Shown here: positions 1-11,116 of the stretch, piece by piece | How positions within the stretch are numbered: the stretch's first letter is position 1 | Layout of the letters: every line of letters starts with the position of its first letter | DNA from: Clonostachys chloroleuca | Taxonomy: Eukaryota; Ascomycota; Sordariomycetes; Hypocreales; Bionectriaceae | Assembly (NCBI GenBank): GCA_037952775.1 | Contig: JBANAY010000004.1 | Span: forward strand, 7,688,001-7,752,000 | DNA length: 64,000 bases | Direction of reading: 5' to 3' | Position numbers and translations under genes: made by a program | The notes under the pieces: model-generated | Told to the model about the DNA's origin: nothing | The model's database searches: none | What the model saw: only the letters and a program-made list of their open reading frames with translations

Positions 1-217
1 TGGGACGATTTGCATTTTTCTTCTCTTTTAGCGTACTGGGTTTGGGCATCAAGGGTAAACATGAAAGGAATTGCATTGGGATCAGGCGTAATGGAATGAT
101 TCCCAAACCATGTGTACAACAAGGGAAATTAGTATAGACACGGGATGGACTTGATTTGTTTTGAAACATTAATAGACGCAATTCAACTTTGAAAGACATT
201 ACAAGAATTACAATTTG

Positions 218-1510
218 TCACGATATATTTCCACAAACTGCAACCCCTCTAGCTATTTGGTACCAATACACACTGTGGTATCCAACGAGCCAGTTAACGC
301 TCAATTGAATGTAACCATCCTGTATTGTCAAACCTGCCTCACAACGGATATTCTTCACATGCCAGGATACAATCCAGGAATATGGCATCAGCTTCAGAAA
401 CATATTCCGCAAATGATATTTGAGCAAACTTGTAGGAATGTAGATTCCTGCCATCTTCCGAGTGCGCTCCTGTAACTTTTCAATAATTGGCCGCAATTTC
501 TTCTCATGATTGACCAGAGCTTGGGCAACGTCCTTCGTGTTTGTCAGCTCAACGCTCAGGAGCTCTGCCGAGGCTAGGGCCATACATGCTCCCTGGCCTG
601 AAATCAATGAAAGGCAGTGTGCTGAGTCGCCCAGTAGCAAGATACGGCCCTTGGACCACTGCTTAAGGTTAACCATGGTTAGAGTGTCGATAATCGGCGT
701 GGACCTCGACTTTTCTGCGCGATCGAGGATGGTTGTGACAAGAGGGGGCGCCCCCTTTGTGATATCACGGAGGACTTTAAATCTCAGCTCTCGATCTTGC
801 GGCTGGGTTGCCATATTCCGCCATATATGGAGGGCCACTACTCGCTCGTTCCTCAAGTAATAGAAATTGTCGATGCGTCTAGGGCTGGCGAAGGAGTCGC
901 AGCTCGACTGGAGTTTTGATTGATCGTCAACAGCGTCAACGTCGTAGGCTGCGTAGGAATATCCAAGCTGGTCAAGACGATGCTCACCCTTTCCAAAGCT
1001 GATCTCTAATAGCAGAGCGTGTCCCGTCTGCCCCTATCAAGAGATCTCCCTCGAGTGTTTCGCCGCTCGCAAGTGTTGCCCGAACTTTGCCCCCTTCATC
1101 TACCACCTCTGCAATTGTCTCTCTGAGGCGAAGCGTGGCGCACGCGGGGAGAGCCTGTAGAAGAGCTTGGGAAAGGTCGCCTCTGCATAGAGCGATGCTG
1201 TCGACGCCGTGGAAGTCCTTGTATCGCAGGCGGGTCAACTCCTTTCCCTTGTGATCTTGCATTGTGTTCTCATCGAATGTGCAGATGATTGGTTCTTGGT
1301 TGAGGTCCATTTTGTGAACGATTCTGTACCGAGACCGGAGAGACTCATCATATAATCACCATCTCGAATAGTCGGGGACTTGTCGATCAAGATGGACGAC
1401 CAGCCTGCCCTGTCCAACCACCATGCCGCCGGCAGCCCAGCAATTCCAATACCGACAATAATTGCTCTTGGTTTGTCCTCCACCGTGGTTGTTATGTGCT
1501 CTATACTCAT
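218..1510 (-). pseudogene. FAD-dependent monooxygenase, two frameshifts
   Basis: This is a broken flavoprotein hydroxylase of the PHBH/UbiH fold, which would use FAD and NAD(P)H to hydroxylate an aromatic or polyketide substrate. It begins at the ATG at 1510 with a dinucleotide-binding motif GIGIAG. The conserved continuation (MDLNQEPII through the GADGTRSAIR motif) lies in a second frame from about 1329 to 990. The C-terminal part, including LLLGDSAHC and SGQGA, returns to the first frame near 990 and runs to 218. Seen directly: one base appears missing near 1329 and one base appears extra near 987-993. The two shifts cancel, but the original frame holds stops between them. The second break contains GGTGAGC, which resembles a splice donor; however, the sequence beyond it (LDQLGYSYAAYDVDA) matches the family, so an intron there would delete conserved residues. 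Family confidence is high; decay versus sequence error is undecided. Confidence 0.8.
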
Positions 1511-2573
1511 GATCTCGCGATTGGAGTTCGGGCACTGGGTGTTTTACAGAAACGAGAGCACTCATGAGATGGTGAAGAGTGCGTTTTCAAACCAAAGCAG
1601 GCGGAGCCAGAATCTGCCCGAGCCCGACTAATGGTCGCCAAGTTTGGTAAATCATCAGTGTGGACGGTGACTGACAAAAATTCGATGCATGGACTAAACT
1701 TGGACTAGCTCGCCGGCGATCACCCCTTGCTTTTACGAATTACCTGCGCCAAGTCGACTATGAATACGGACTAACAGGGGAATCAAGGCCGAAACCAACA
1801 CAAATTATCTTGATGGGACATTGTTGGCCAGGCAAGTGAACGGCGTAGTATAAAGCAGCCGCATTACCGCCCATTTACTTCGCTTGACCCCCTTGTCGAT
1901 CAGCTGAGATGTAGAGATTGATGAGATCATCTATCATGAGAAACTTCTCCACTTGGCGTGTTAGGGTTTTGTGCACTAGCCGAAAGAGATATGCTTTCAG
2001 GCAAGCTAAGATCGATGTTGATGGGTCTTGGTATTTAATCTTTGTGTATCTCGGTTGTCCCGCCCGAGAGCAGAAGAACGGAAATGTTATTGATCGAAGG
2101 AATTAGGCTTGGACCGTGCCATTGCAGAATGCTACGCTAAAAGTGAAATGGAATGCCAGCTTGAAAACAAAGCCTTCTCATTTTCGCATTGGTCCAACAC
2201 AACAGCCTGCCTTTCAAAGCATTGGAATTCGGACGGACAAATGGGAAAGCCCTTTGTGATGATGAACCAGAAGCCTTTCCGCCATTAGCTTTCTTCGAAG
2301 ACAAGGTGCCATGAACTTCTATCAATATTCTTTTGTTACCAAGGCATTTCGAACATGTTCCCCTACAAGATCCGCGTTGCCTCCTCTGTTTTCAAGCTCC
2401 TTTTCAAGAAAGAAGGAAATTTCATATACCACCAAACATTGTTGTGATCATATTAGTCGGTTATGCGATAGCCTTCGTTCAACCATATAGAGCTGAATTC
2501 CTGCCGTTCGGATAGGAAAGCGGTCAGCCAGAGCACTCCTATCAGACCATTCAATCTCGTATTGTAATAGAAA
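1511..2573. other. Intergenic, no gene seen
   Basis: This stretch separates the leftward FAD pseudogene from the rightward gene at 2574 and should hold both promoters. Short open frames occur on both strands, but none has a recognisable motif or splice structure. A frame around 2330-2440 contains scraps that could be a decayed N-terminus of the next gene. I could not demonstrate it. Confidence 0.5.
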
Positions 2574-3773
2574 ATGGAGGGCTTTACGCGAAATAATACG
2601 GATGCCTTCCATGAAGCGGCTGCTGGTTGTACAAATATCTCTGAATCAGCCCGAAGTTGCAACGGAGAAAGGTGCCGAGTGTCTGAGGAAGTATACTTTT
2701 CAAGAGTTGACGCCTTTATCAAAGACTACGAGAATGGAAGTATGTGTACCCGTCATGTCCAGTCCGTCAGATTCTCCGCCAAGGAGGAAAAAGCCAGGGG
2801 AAGCTGGGCCGAACGGCTTGCCCACCGGATGGGCTGGAAAGAAGAGAGCGCCAAAGAAGACATTTTTGCGCCTGGGACTCAAGAGAAAATCTTTTCAGCT
2901 CTCTGTTCCGTTTGGGATGTTATCAGCGAATGGGATCTCGACACACCCCTCGCCCTTATAATCGAAGGGCGCTATTTTTGGTCTAACGACAAATGCCAGG
3001 CAGATTTAGCTCACCAGAAAAACATCTCGAAATTGGTGTGTGCGGATGCGACATTTGTGGATCTCTTCGATGTATTGAAGATAGCAAAACGTCTACCCGA
3101 GTTGAACATGCTTGGGGTTCACGTCCAACATATGGACAAGCAACTACGCACCAAGATGGCAAATGAAATGCGCACATGGAAGACGGCTCTGCCCAAACTC
3201 AACGACCTAAGACTCCATGGGGAGAAGAAAAGGAATTCATATTACTCAAGAGTGGATGACGCAAAGCTTGAAGATATGAGGGAGGACGGAATTGATATGC
3301 TCTGCCGAGAACTGCGTCTTTTGACTCAGCAGCATCGTTTCATCGGCCTTGAACTGAAGTCCGTCCCCATATCCGTTGAACTTTTCCAAGATACTCAAAA
3401 GCCTAAAGCTGAAATGAAGTGGCCAACCTTGAGGCGTATGTTTATTCACGTCCATGAAATGTCCTCGACAGGGAAATGGCTGTTCAGGGTGCCTGAAAAT
3501 ACATTTAATTGGTTTCTGAGCCTAGATCCTGAAGATCGGAGATCCGCATCTATCAAGAGACATGTACTGATGCAGGGAGAGATAAAACTCTTGGCTGATT
3601 TATTCGAGCGTACTTGTAGGGAGACGCAGGAGCTTAATTTCAAGCGGAATCAAATGATCTATAGGGGGGTTGATGGAATCACCGAAGTGCTCGTTCAAGG
3701 TGGAAAAACAAATAAAATCATGACTTGGAGATTTAGGAGCAAATTCCTGGGTAATATACAATGTTCTTATTGA
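2574..3773 (+). CDS. Hypothetical protein, possibly F-box derived
   Basis: This is a single-exon open frame of 399 residues starting with ATG in the context AAAATGG. I do not recognise a catalytic motif, signal peptide or membrane segment. The composition is charged and hydrophilic. The alternation of hydrophobic stretches (LPELNMLGVHVQ, LRRMFIHVHEM, LKSVPISVELF) resembles the degenerate leucine-rich C-terminal region of fungal F-box proteins. No F-box can be read at the N-terminus: the first 70 residues are polar and contain five cysteines. It may therefore be an N-terminally truncated or orphan member of that expanded family. The uninterrupted length of 1.2 kb supports a real, perhaps still translated, gene. 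The function is unknown. Confidence 0.55.
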   Translation: MEGFTRNNTDAFHEAAAGCTNISESARSCNGERCRVSEEVYFSRVDAFIKDYENGSMCTRHVQSVRFSAKEEKARGSWAERLAHRMGWKEESAKEDIFAPGTQEKIFSALCSVWDVISEWDLDTPLALIIEGRYFWSNDKCQADLAHQKNISKLVCADATFVDLFDVLKIAKRLPELNMLGVHVQHMDKQLRTKMANEMRTWKTALPKLNDLRLHGEKKRNSYYSRVDDAKLEDMREDGIDMLCRELRLLTQQHRFIGLELKSVPISVELFQDTQKPKAEMKWPTLRRMFIHVHEMSSTGKWLFRVPENTFNWFLSLDPEDRRSASIKRHVLMQGEIKLLADLFERTCRETQELNFKRNQMIYRGVDGITEVLVQGGKTNKIMTWRFRSKFLGNIQCSY

Positions 3774-4986
3774 AGAGACTCTCTCATGATCTCATTTGAT
3801 TATTAAACTCAAAACGTCCGGATGCGAAAGTAGATGAATCAAGAATATAGTAGTGTCTGAGTAGTCGTCGCCCTCTTCCTCCCATAATACGATAATCATT
3901 ACGTTGAGATGTCGGGCCTGGCCTGTTCCCATTGCTGTTTTTTCATTATGCTCTGATCTCATCAGCACTGTGGAGTGCATTGTTGTTTAACGTATCGAAA
4001 TGAAACCTGGACCGCCATTCGCCGACGGTTGTCACATTAAGTTTACCATTCTATTCATTAGAGGAGTCATGATTTCGTCGCAGAAACTTTGTTTGTTAAC
4101 CATCACTTTTTGTTTTGAAGCAACATTAAGGGATATAGTCTCATATCAAGTAATTATTTAGTGAATTAAACTCAATTCAGGATATAAGCTGATTTGAGTC
4201 TAAGTAGACATGTTGGGATTGACCGAGAAATATATGACTTACTAAACGTCTTTAAAAAGATTGACTTTTAGAAATTATCTACCTCAGCTGAATAATGAGC
4301 GCAGTGTAAGTAGGATATTTTTCCTCCCTCGGTTGATATCTGTCTGCCATGGAGGAGCGACACGCCGCAAGTCCGTTCATAACTTCTTGAGGTCTTGTTC
4401 CTAAGAGTCAAGCTGAGCACGACACTAAACCCGAGAAAGAATTTCTTTCGATGTCTCTGAACTCTCTCACGTGCCGTCGTGGCCGATAGGCGCAGAGAGG
4501 CTTATCTCAGACAGTCTGAGACAGAGCATTCCAGTTGACTTATGCGTATCCGAGCTGTTGGCTTACCTGGGCTCGCGATATTCATCATATGGAAGGAATC
4601 TTTAGAGTCAGACCGGCAGGCGAACACCTTGCCATTTTGTGCGTCAGCCCAGGCTTATTTGGAGGTTACCAGCCCCGATCCCAGAATGGCCGGTGTGCTG
4701 GCAGTCCAGGTTTCGAAATCCGAGTAGCCTATTAGGGCTAGATTGTGCGCCAATGGTAGGGATTCATGCAAAGCTTTGAGCTTACAATCTTTACCGAGCT
4801 CCACTGCTCACTCAGATCCTGTCATCATTGACGGAGGTTATGTGGATGCAGTTGCGAGATGACCAACCAATCAGACATGCTGCCCTACCACGACGACTTA
4901 TTAAAGTACGACGGGGCAGAACTTCGCGGTGAGCTAAACTGAGTCTCACTATCTATCCATCCATCTCTTTGGAGGTAGACGATAAA
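3774..4986. other. Intergenic, AT-rich in the left half
   Basis: About 1.2 kb lies between two rightward genes. The segment 4020-4330 is noticeably AT-rich. The right half should contain the promoter of the FAD monooxygenase at 4987. Short overlapping open frames at 4535-4735 show no family resemblance. I see no repeat or RNA gene. Confidence 0.5.
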
Positions 4987-6468
4987 ATGCAAAGAGGACA
5001 CGAAAAGAAGCAGGTCATCATCGTTGGTGGCGGAGTGACAGGCCTCACTCTGGCACTAACACTGGAGCATCTGGGCATTGACTGGGTGCTCCTGGAGGCA
5101 TACGGGAGTGTTGTGCCAGCGGTGGGAAGCGGAATTGGGCTCTACGCTAACGGGCTTCGGATCTTGGATCAGCTGGGTATCTACCACAAGGTTGCGGCCA
5201 GCGGCCAAACGACCGAGTCTATGAACTACATCGATGGCACCTCGGGCGAGCTGATGATGAGACGCATCCTCAAGCCACTCATGGTCAAACGGCATGGATA
5301 TATTAACATGTTTCTGCCACGCTCAGCGCTACTCGGGATAATGTATGACGCCATCGTCGACAAGGAGCGCGTTGTGTGCAACCAGAAGGTGAAGCAAGTC
5401 GAGACTACCGAGGACAGTGTTCTCGTCCACACAGAGGATGGCACGACCTTTGAAGGACAGATTGTCGTGGGCGCAGATGGTTCACGGAGCACGGTGCGAA
5501 GGGAGATGTGGCGGAATGCCGACGAACAGAAACCGGGCTGGATTCCAGAGCAGGATCGAGAGAACAAGCCCTGTGAGCATATGTGTCTCTTTGCCTCGGC
5601 CGCACCTGTGAAGGGAATAGCTGCCGGAGATGTAATTGGCTCTGCGATGCCCGGCAAGGCGGCTGGACTGATGTGCAATCCAGACAACAGTATCTTCTGG
5701 TTCTGGTTCTGGACTCTCCCTTCATCGATGCGTTCGATCTCTCTTGACCAGATCCCACGACCTTCAAAGGAGGACATCCAGCGCGAGTTATCGAGTTGCG
5801 GCGACGCCATCGTGTCTGCCACTGGCGTGCAAATGTCAGATCTGGTCAAGACTATGGAGAATCAAGGTGCTACAGCCCTTCCCAACTATGTCCTCACACG
5901 TTGGCACTATGGGCGCATTGTTATTCTCGGTGACGCTGCGCACCTCTTTAACCCCCTGGTCGGGCAAGGTGCCAACAGCTGTATGGAGTCAGCAGCAGCC
6001 TTAGCAAATGTCTTGCACGAACATCTGGGCCCAGATAGGAGGACAGCTGCTTCCTGGCCCCTGAAGAAGTTGTCCACAGCTTTCGCTGCTCTTGAGGAGC
6101 TGCGGGTCCCGCGCCTCGAGTTTATGGTGAGCAAGTGCCAGGAAGCTATGCACATGGTAGCCTGGGAAGCATGGTTCCCCAAATTCATGATGACGAGGGT
6201 TGTTCCCCTGTTGCCTCTACCCATATTCTTGAATTCCTATAGCGAACTGATTGTTGACGGCGTTTGTCTGAATGACCAATTCCCCCGCGCAGCACTTCCG
6301 CATGAGTGGCCGTTCCCCGAAGAAAGATCTAAGCAGATGGGGTATTCGGTGGGAGCAAAGGCAGGGGTTGTCGGTGCTGCATTGGCTGCCACAGTGTTTG
6401 CTTTATCTTTTGTTGGCAATGCGTGGAAGTATTTGCCAATAATCAATTTGTCTGCGCAGGGTATATGA
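4987..6468 (+). CDS. PaxM-type FAD-dependent monooxygenase
   Basis: This is an intact, intronless flavoprotein monooxygenase of 493 residues. The frame is open slightly further upstream from a TTG at 4969, but the first ATG is at 4987. Residues 14-19 (GGGVTG) form the dinucleotide-binding loop. The middle GADGSRSTVR motif and GDAAH at about 315-319, followed by NPLVGQGAN, are the two further FAD/NAD(P)H fingerprints of the family. A hydrophobic stretch near residues 455-480 (AGVVGAALAATVFALSFVG) predicts a C-terminal membrane anchor. This layout matches FAD epoxidases and hydroxylases of fungal meroterpenoid and indole-diterpene pathways such as PaxM. That substrate class is inferred from resemblance only. 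No prenyltransferase, cyclase or polyketide synthase lies nearby, so it looks like an orphan tailoring enzyme. The relatives at 218-1510 suggest a local family expansion. Confidence 0.85.
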   Translation: MQRGHEKKQVIIVGGGVTGLTLALTLEHLGIDWVLLEAYGSVVPAVGSGIGLYANGLRILDQLGIYHKVAASGQTTESMNYIDGTSGELMMRRILKPLMVKRHGYINMFLPRSALLGIMYDAIVDKERVVCNQKVKQVETTEDSVLVHTEDGTTFEGQIVVGADGSRSTVRREMWRNADEQKPGWIPEQDRENKPCEHMCLFASAAPVKGIAAGDVIGSAMPGKAAGLMCNPDNSIFWFWFWTLPSSMRSISLDQIPRPSKEDIQRELSSCGDAIVSATGVQMSDLVKTMENQGATALPNYVLTRWHYGRIVILGDAAHLFNPLVGQGANSCMESAAALANVLHEHLGPDRRTAASWPLKKLSTAFAALEELRVPRLEFMVSKCQEAMHMVAWEAWFPKFMMTRVVPLLPLPIFLNSYSELIVDGVCLNDQFPRAALPHEWPFPEERSKQMGYSVGAKAGVVGAALAATVFALSFVGNAWKYLPIINLSAQGI

Positions 6469-6907
6469 TGTGCAGTCGATATGCCACCTATGAGAAAAAC
6501 CTGGATTTATTGCGACTTACATTTAGCCTTGGGATCATTTTGATAGTGTTATCCCTTCTGCCTTTATCTTGAAGTGATTTAAATTTCCATATACTCCCAA
6601 TACATACTTGACGCCCGCCTCAGTACGATCAATGGCTGTTTCACCATGGCTCTGGTCATAGCTAAATAAGATGAATCCTGATATGCTGATTTCCCTTGTT
6701 GGATTTGAAGCACCGCTGATCCTATCTTGCCGTGTCTGTTAAGTGGAGAAGCTCGAGCACGGTGAAACGTCCGAAGTCGGGAACAATCTGGATTTATCTG
6801 CATCTCACCTCTCACGAGTGCGGGGTGGCTCATTGATATTGACGTATGCTTGCAACCCACGATACAATTCCCTTCTCCTTCTTCATACATCGCTCTCGTT
6901 GACCGTC
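6469..6907. other. Intergenic, promoter of D-aminoacylase
   Basis: 439 bases lie between the FAD monooxygenase stop and the D-aminoacylase ATG. A GTG-started extension of the downstream frame runs back to 6743, but the first ATG is at 6908. I take the upstream part as leader or promoter. No clear TATA box is seen. Confidence 0.45.
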
Positions 6908-8909
6908 ATGGCTTCAGATATACTCTTTTCAGCTGCGACCGTTGTTACCGGCGACGAGTTGGCTGCACCCTTTGAGGCAGATGTGCTCGTCTCCGGCTCT
7001 CTCATTGCTAAAATAGGTCCTCCAGGCTCCATGGATGCTGAAGCAGCCCGTAAAATCGATGCTAAGGGACATTACCTTTGCCCGGGATTCATCGATATGC
7101 ATGCGCATTCCGACCTCTATCTCCTCACAAATCCCGCGCATGAGGCCAAGATAAGCCAAGGCTGCACTGTGAGTTCTGCTATTCTTTTCTTGATCCAGTA
7201 TTGTTTATTTCGGGCGATGTGGGCTTGCCTGCCCGATAATAATGAATAATGAGCGAGACTAATGGATGAAGACGGAGGTTGTCGGCCAAGACGGGATATC
7301 ATATTCTCCAGTGCATAACAAGGACCAGATGCAGGCCATCCGAGAGCAGATTGCCGGCTGGAATGGCAACCCCACCGACGAAGAGTGCCGAACAGCCCTA
7401 AAAGAGGTTGGAATGTTTGAATGGCGCACGGTTGGAGAGTACTTGGACTGTCTGGAGAGGAACCGAACTGCCACAAATGTCGCCGTTTTGGTTCCGCAGG
7501 GCAATCTACGCCTCTTGGCCTGCGGGCCGTACGATGTCCCTGCCAAACCCGAGGAAATACAACGCCAAGTGGAGTTACTTAGAGAGGGAATGAATCAAGG
7601 AGCTGTTGGAATGTCGAGGTACCTTTATCTCTAAATCTTCACTTTGGCACTGATATCTGACTTTCAAGGTAGTGGTCTGACATACACGCCCGGCATGTAC
7701 GCACCCACGTCTGAATTGGCCGTCCTGTGCCAGGCACTGAGTGATGAATTCCCAGGGGCTTTCTATGCTCCGCATCATCGAAGTTACGGTCATCGAGCTA
7801 TCGAAAGTTACGATGAGATGATTGAACTCGGTCATGCCACTGGCTGTCCCATACGTAGGCCGATATCTCTACCGGCTCCAAACTCGTTGCCTATGGGAAT
7901 TATTCTAATCTAAGGACAGATTTGACACATGCAACGCTCAATTTCTCGGAAAATAAAGGGAAAGCACCCGTGCTCATCTCAATGATTGACACCGCCATTG
8001 CAAAGGGCCGGGATATCACCCTCGATACATACCCATATCTACCTGGATGCACAACGCTCGCCGCGCTCTTGCCAAGCTGGGCCTCCTCTGGTGGTCCAGC
8101 AGAGACTCTTAAGCGGCTTGAAGACCCTGAAACGCGCGAGAAGATTCGAGTCGCTGTTGAAGTAACAGGCTGCGACGGTGGGCACGGTATCCCGACGGAC
8201 TGGGACTCGATCCAGGTCAGTGGCCACCATCCGCTTGCCAAGAGGAAAAACGTGTGTTGATTTCTTTCACCAGATTGGTACTACAGTAGACCCATCTCTG
8301 GCCTCGTATTCTGGCAGACGAGTTGCAGAAGTAGCCGAAGCAGTTGGAAAGCCTCCGATCGAGGTCTTTTTTGATATACTTCGAAGAGATCGCCTCGCCA
8401 CGAGTTGCCTGATGCATGTTGGCCATGAGGAAAACGTTCGCCAAATCATGCAGCATCAAGTCCACATGGCAGGCAGTGATGCCATCCTGCATGGTAAATC
8501 TGTTCACCCAAGAGCCTACGGGACGTTCACTCGTTATTTAGGTTTGTAATTTATCTAGAACACATGCGTGTACCATCATTTGCTTACTTTGATGGCAGGA
8601 CACTATGCGCGCGATCTGGGCATCGTTCCTCTTCCGCAGATGATCGCCCATTTGACTTCCAGGCCTGCTAAACGCCTATCTATATACCCTCACCGAGGCC
8701 TTGTGGCCGAAGGATCTGCTGCTGCTGACCTCGTCCTGTTCGATCCCGAGACCGTCAACGACATGGCAACGTTCGAGGAGCCGAAACTTCCGAGCAAGGG
8801 AGTCCGCTTTGTTTTAGTCAACGGCCAAGTAGCGTTGGATGAGGGGAAGATGGCGGGTACAAGAGCTGGGAAAATCCTTAGGAGAAAGGGTGCTGGCAAA
8901 GTCGAATAG
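6908..8909 (+). CDS. N-acyl-D-amino-acid deacylase (D-aminoacylase)
   Basis: This amidohydrolase-superfamily enzyme is expected to hydrolyse N-acyl-D-amino acids to a D-amino acid and a carboxylate. I read six exons: 6908-7168, 7272-7618, 7673-7854, 7920-8215, 8274-8541 and 8599-8909, giving 554 residues with every junction in phase. Family marks are GFIDMHAHSDL (the HxH metal site), QGCTTEVVGQDG formed across the first junction, SSGLTYTPGMYA across the second, THATLNFSE, LDTYPYLPG, and GSDAILHGKSVHPRAYGTF near the C-terminus, which carries the late metal-site aspartate and the HPR/YGTF signature. The length fits fungal members of the family. No signal peptide is seen, so it is likely cytosolic. 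The enzyme is known mainly from bacteria, with fungal homologues. Neighbours give no pathway. The introns are 54-103 bases. Confidence 0.9.
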
Positions 8910-9114
8910 CTAGATACAGTCTAAGAGCGTGTCTGGGAAGCGGAAGGAAAGATTTTCTTCAGCCCGAAAAGCAGCTTTACGATATCGAGCTATATTAGAA
9001 ACAAATCTAAATGACTTTGAAAAATTCATAACCGTAACACTGATTTGACAGCTGCTCAAGCATACGTGCGGCTTTTTCCGTCTGAATGCTAGACCAAGAA
9101 CGGCTCACCGCACA
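8910..9114. other. Short intergenic spacer
   Basis: 205 bases follow the D-aminoacylase. I see no feature in them. Confidence 0.4.
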
Positions 9115-9750
9115 ATGGCACTGTGGGAATTCGGTCAAGCATCACTGTGGTGGGACTTAGACTGGAGGACGACACCCCCCGGGCCTAATAAGCCGACGTT
9201 CACACAAGCACCAGTCGCCACCATGAGCCTCCCAACGACCCCAGATCAGTTGGGGCTGGTGACAACAATTGATATCTATCCAGGAGGCAGGTCTGAATGT
9301 GTTCCCTGCATTGATCATGTGCCGCATCCGCGCGGATGGAGCGCCTGGCCTGTCAGCTAGGTCTTCACGTTGAACACGTCCTTTTTGCTAAAGCATGCTT
9401 TGGATTGTCTTTTAGCACATTGCCCAGAGAAGATGAAGGCGCAGTTGCATAAGATCCGTGGCCAAATACCCAATTCTGTCCCATGCATTTCCTGCATTCG
9501 CATCTCTACTGACCATTTTTTTCGGGTCATTGATCAAACGCCCCTCCCAAGCATCACCCACGTGATATTCGACCCTACTATCCCTCTTTATGAGCCAAAT
9601 AAGAGGCTTGAACAATTTCGTGAGTCAATCATGGGTCTGATCAATGACCCCAAGGTTCTGAGGCAAGTGCAACTGCACGATGTTCTGGGAGCACCAGCTG
9701 GGGAAGGGCGACTTGGGCCATGCAGATTCCAAGACGCTGGAGTTGAATAA
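9115..9750 (+). pseudogene. Interrupted open frame, possible F-box/LRR remnant
   Basis: One reading frame stays open from the ATG at 9115 to the stop at 9748-9750, apart from a single TAG at 9358-9360. Without that stop it would encode about 211 residues. The second half (CISCIRISTDHFF, PSITHVIFDPTIPLYEP) reads like the variable C-terminal region of fungal F-box/leucine-rich proteins, but no F-box is present. The TAG sits in AGC TAG GTC and is one C-to-T change from CAG, the kind of change also seen in the F-box pseudogene at 54624. It could also be a chance open frame. Confidence in any gene is low. Confidence 0.3.
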
Positions 9751-10162
9751 TCCAAAAGATTAGTCCGACTGAAAGCGACAGCGAAGGGAGTCAAATGAAC
9801 GATGAATCTATCCACGAGATTGTGATGTCGAGTCTTGCATCTTTCATTGCTGTTTTTAAGTTTATACTCGAACTCTCATCCGTATGAGCGATGAAATATA
9901 TTCAATATGTACGAGTGGGTGATTTAAGTGCAGGTAATATAGCTTTATCGTGGATTTCTTGTACATTTAATGCTCTAAAAAGGGGCCAGTGATAGGGTCT
10001 CAGGCTACTCCGACTATGTGTTGGCTGTTGTTCTTGACGATGATCATTAGTCGCCACACTTTGTAAAGGCAACTATATTCATTGATTTTATATTCAGATA
10101 GAGGCATCAATGAATTATATTTCATTTGGTGTGAGTAGATTTCGTTCGTATATTGGTATTAG
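9751..10162. other. Intergenic, AT-rich, no gene seen
   Basis: 412 AT-rich bases lie before the 3' end of the ankyrin pseudogene. I found no open frame with motif support and no RNA gene. Confidence 0.4.
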
Positions 10163-11116
10163 TTAATATCTTTTGGACATTCTGCTGAGAATATTGCCCG
10201 ACTTCGATCCAAATGACTGCTGAGGATCATTCGCCTGCGTCTGTTGATGCCGACCAATTAATTTTCCCACCTCATCAAATGCTCCTTGAGACGCCTTTGT
10301 CAACGGAGTCTCTCCCTTATTATTGGGGATGTCTTTGTCTGCATCATATGAAAGAAGAAGCTCAGTCAATTTTAAGTCTCCCCTGGACGCTGCTGAGTTT
10401 AAGGGCGTATCTCCATTCTTGTCGGGAATGTTCATAGCAAGTGGTTCTGCTTCATAGAGAAATTTACTGCTTCTATAGAACCGGCAACAACTGCGGAATG
10501 GAGCGGCGTGCGTCCGGCCAAGTTTGTGTTTTGAAGGCTGAAATATTTCTTCTTCAGCTTCTTCTCGCATATCTGAAGAATCATCACGACAGCTTCAACG
10601 TGCCCACCACTCGCTGCTACATCTAAAGGCGTTGAGCCATCGCAGTTGCGGAGCGAATGCTTGGTAGGAGACAAGGACAGTGCTTCAAGCAATTCTGCAG
10701 ATCCTTGCTCTGTCCAGGGCGGTCCATCCGTTGTTCTCTTGTACCCCTTTTCGCGCGCCCAAAAACCATAACGCCTTGGCTATCTCTATGTCATTGTTCT
10801 TGACTGCTATCATAAACCTGGTGGTGCCTGAATTGTTCGCAAGGTAGGCGAACGCGTCATGGTCGTGGCCAAGCATCTTGGCCATGGCGACATCTCTGTT
10901 GAGAGCAGCAATCATCATCGGCGTCCGACCTTGGCTGTCACGGGAGTCTTCCTTGGCACCCTTGTGGATGATGAGATCCTTCACGGCAGCAATGTCACCG
11001 CTCCTGACAGCATCATGAAGAGCCGAGGTGAGTGCAGCTTCTACTACTTTCGGGCCGATGCTGTTGCTTGCGGCTACAGCACCTCTACATTCATTAGGCT
11101 CTAATCTGGTGGACAA
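10163..11116 (-). pseudogene. Ankyrin-repeat protein, two frameshifts
   Basis: Ankyrin repeats run through three overlapping frames read leftward. The first frame (from about 11116) contains ALHDAVRSGDIAAVKDLI and DSQGRTPMMIAALNRD. The second (to about 10460) contains DGSTPLDVAASGGHVEAV and GRTPLHSAVVAGSIEAV. The third contains NGDTPLNSAASRGDLKLTELL and KGETPLTKASQ. The repeat register continues smoothly if one base is restored near 10701-10705 and another at 10458-10468 (TAAATTTCTC). Both breaks are therefore single-base losses. The first frame opens with TTG rather than ATG, so an upstream exon or start has been lost or not found. An acceptor-like end and a GTAAGG lie just upstream. Ankyrin repeats mediate protein binding; the partner is unknown. 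It has the same repeat type as the gene at 12109-14420. Confidence 0.75.

Noticed and set aside
4969..4986. TTG start giving six extra residues for the FAD monooxygenase
   Set aside because: Fungal nuclear genes rarely start at TTG; an ATG follows at 4987 directly before the conserved nucleotide-binding region.
5226..5849. 207-codon frame on the minus strand
   Set aside because: It lies entirely opposite the intact FAD monooxygenase and shows no motif.
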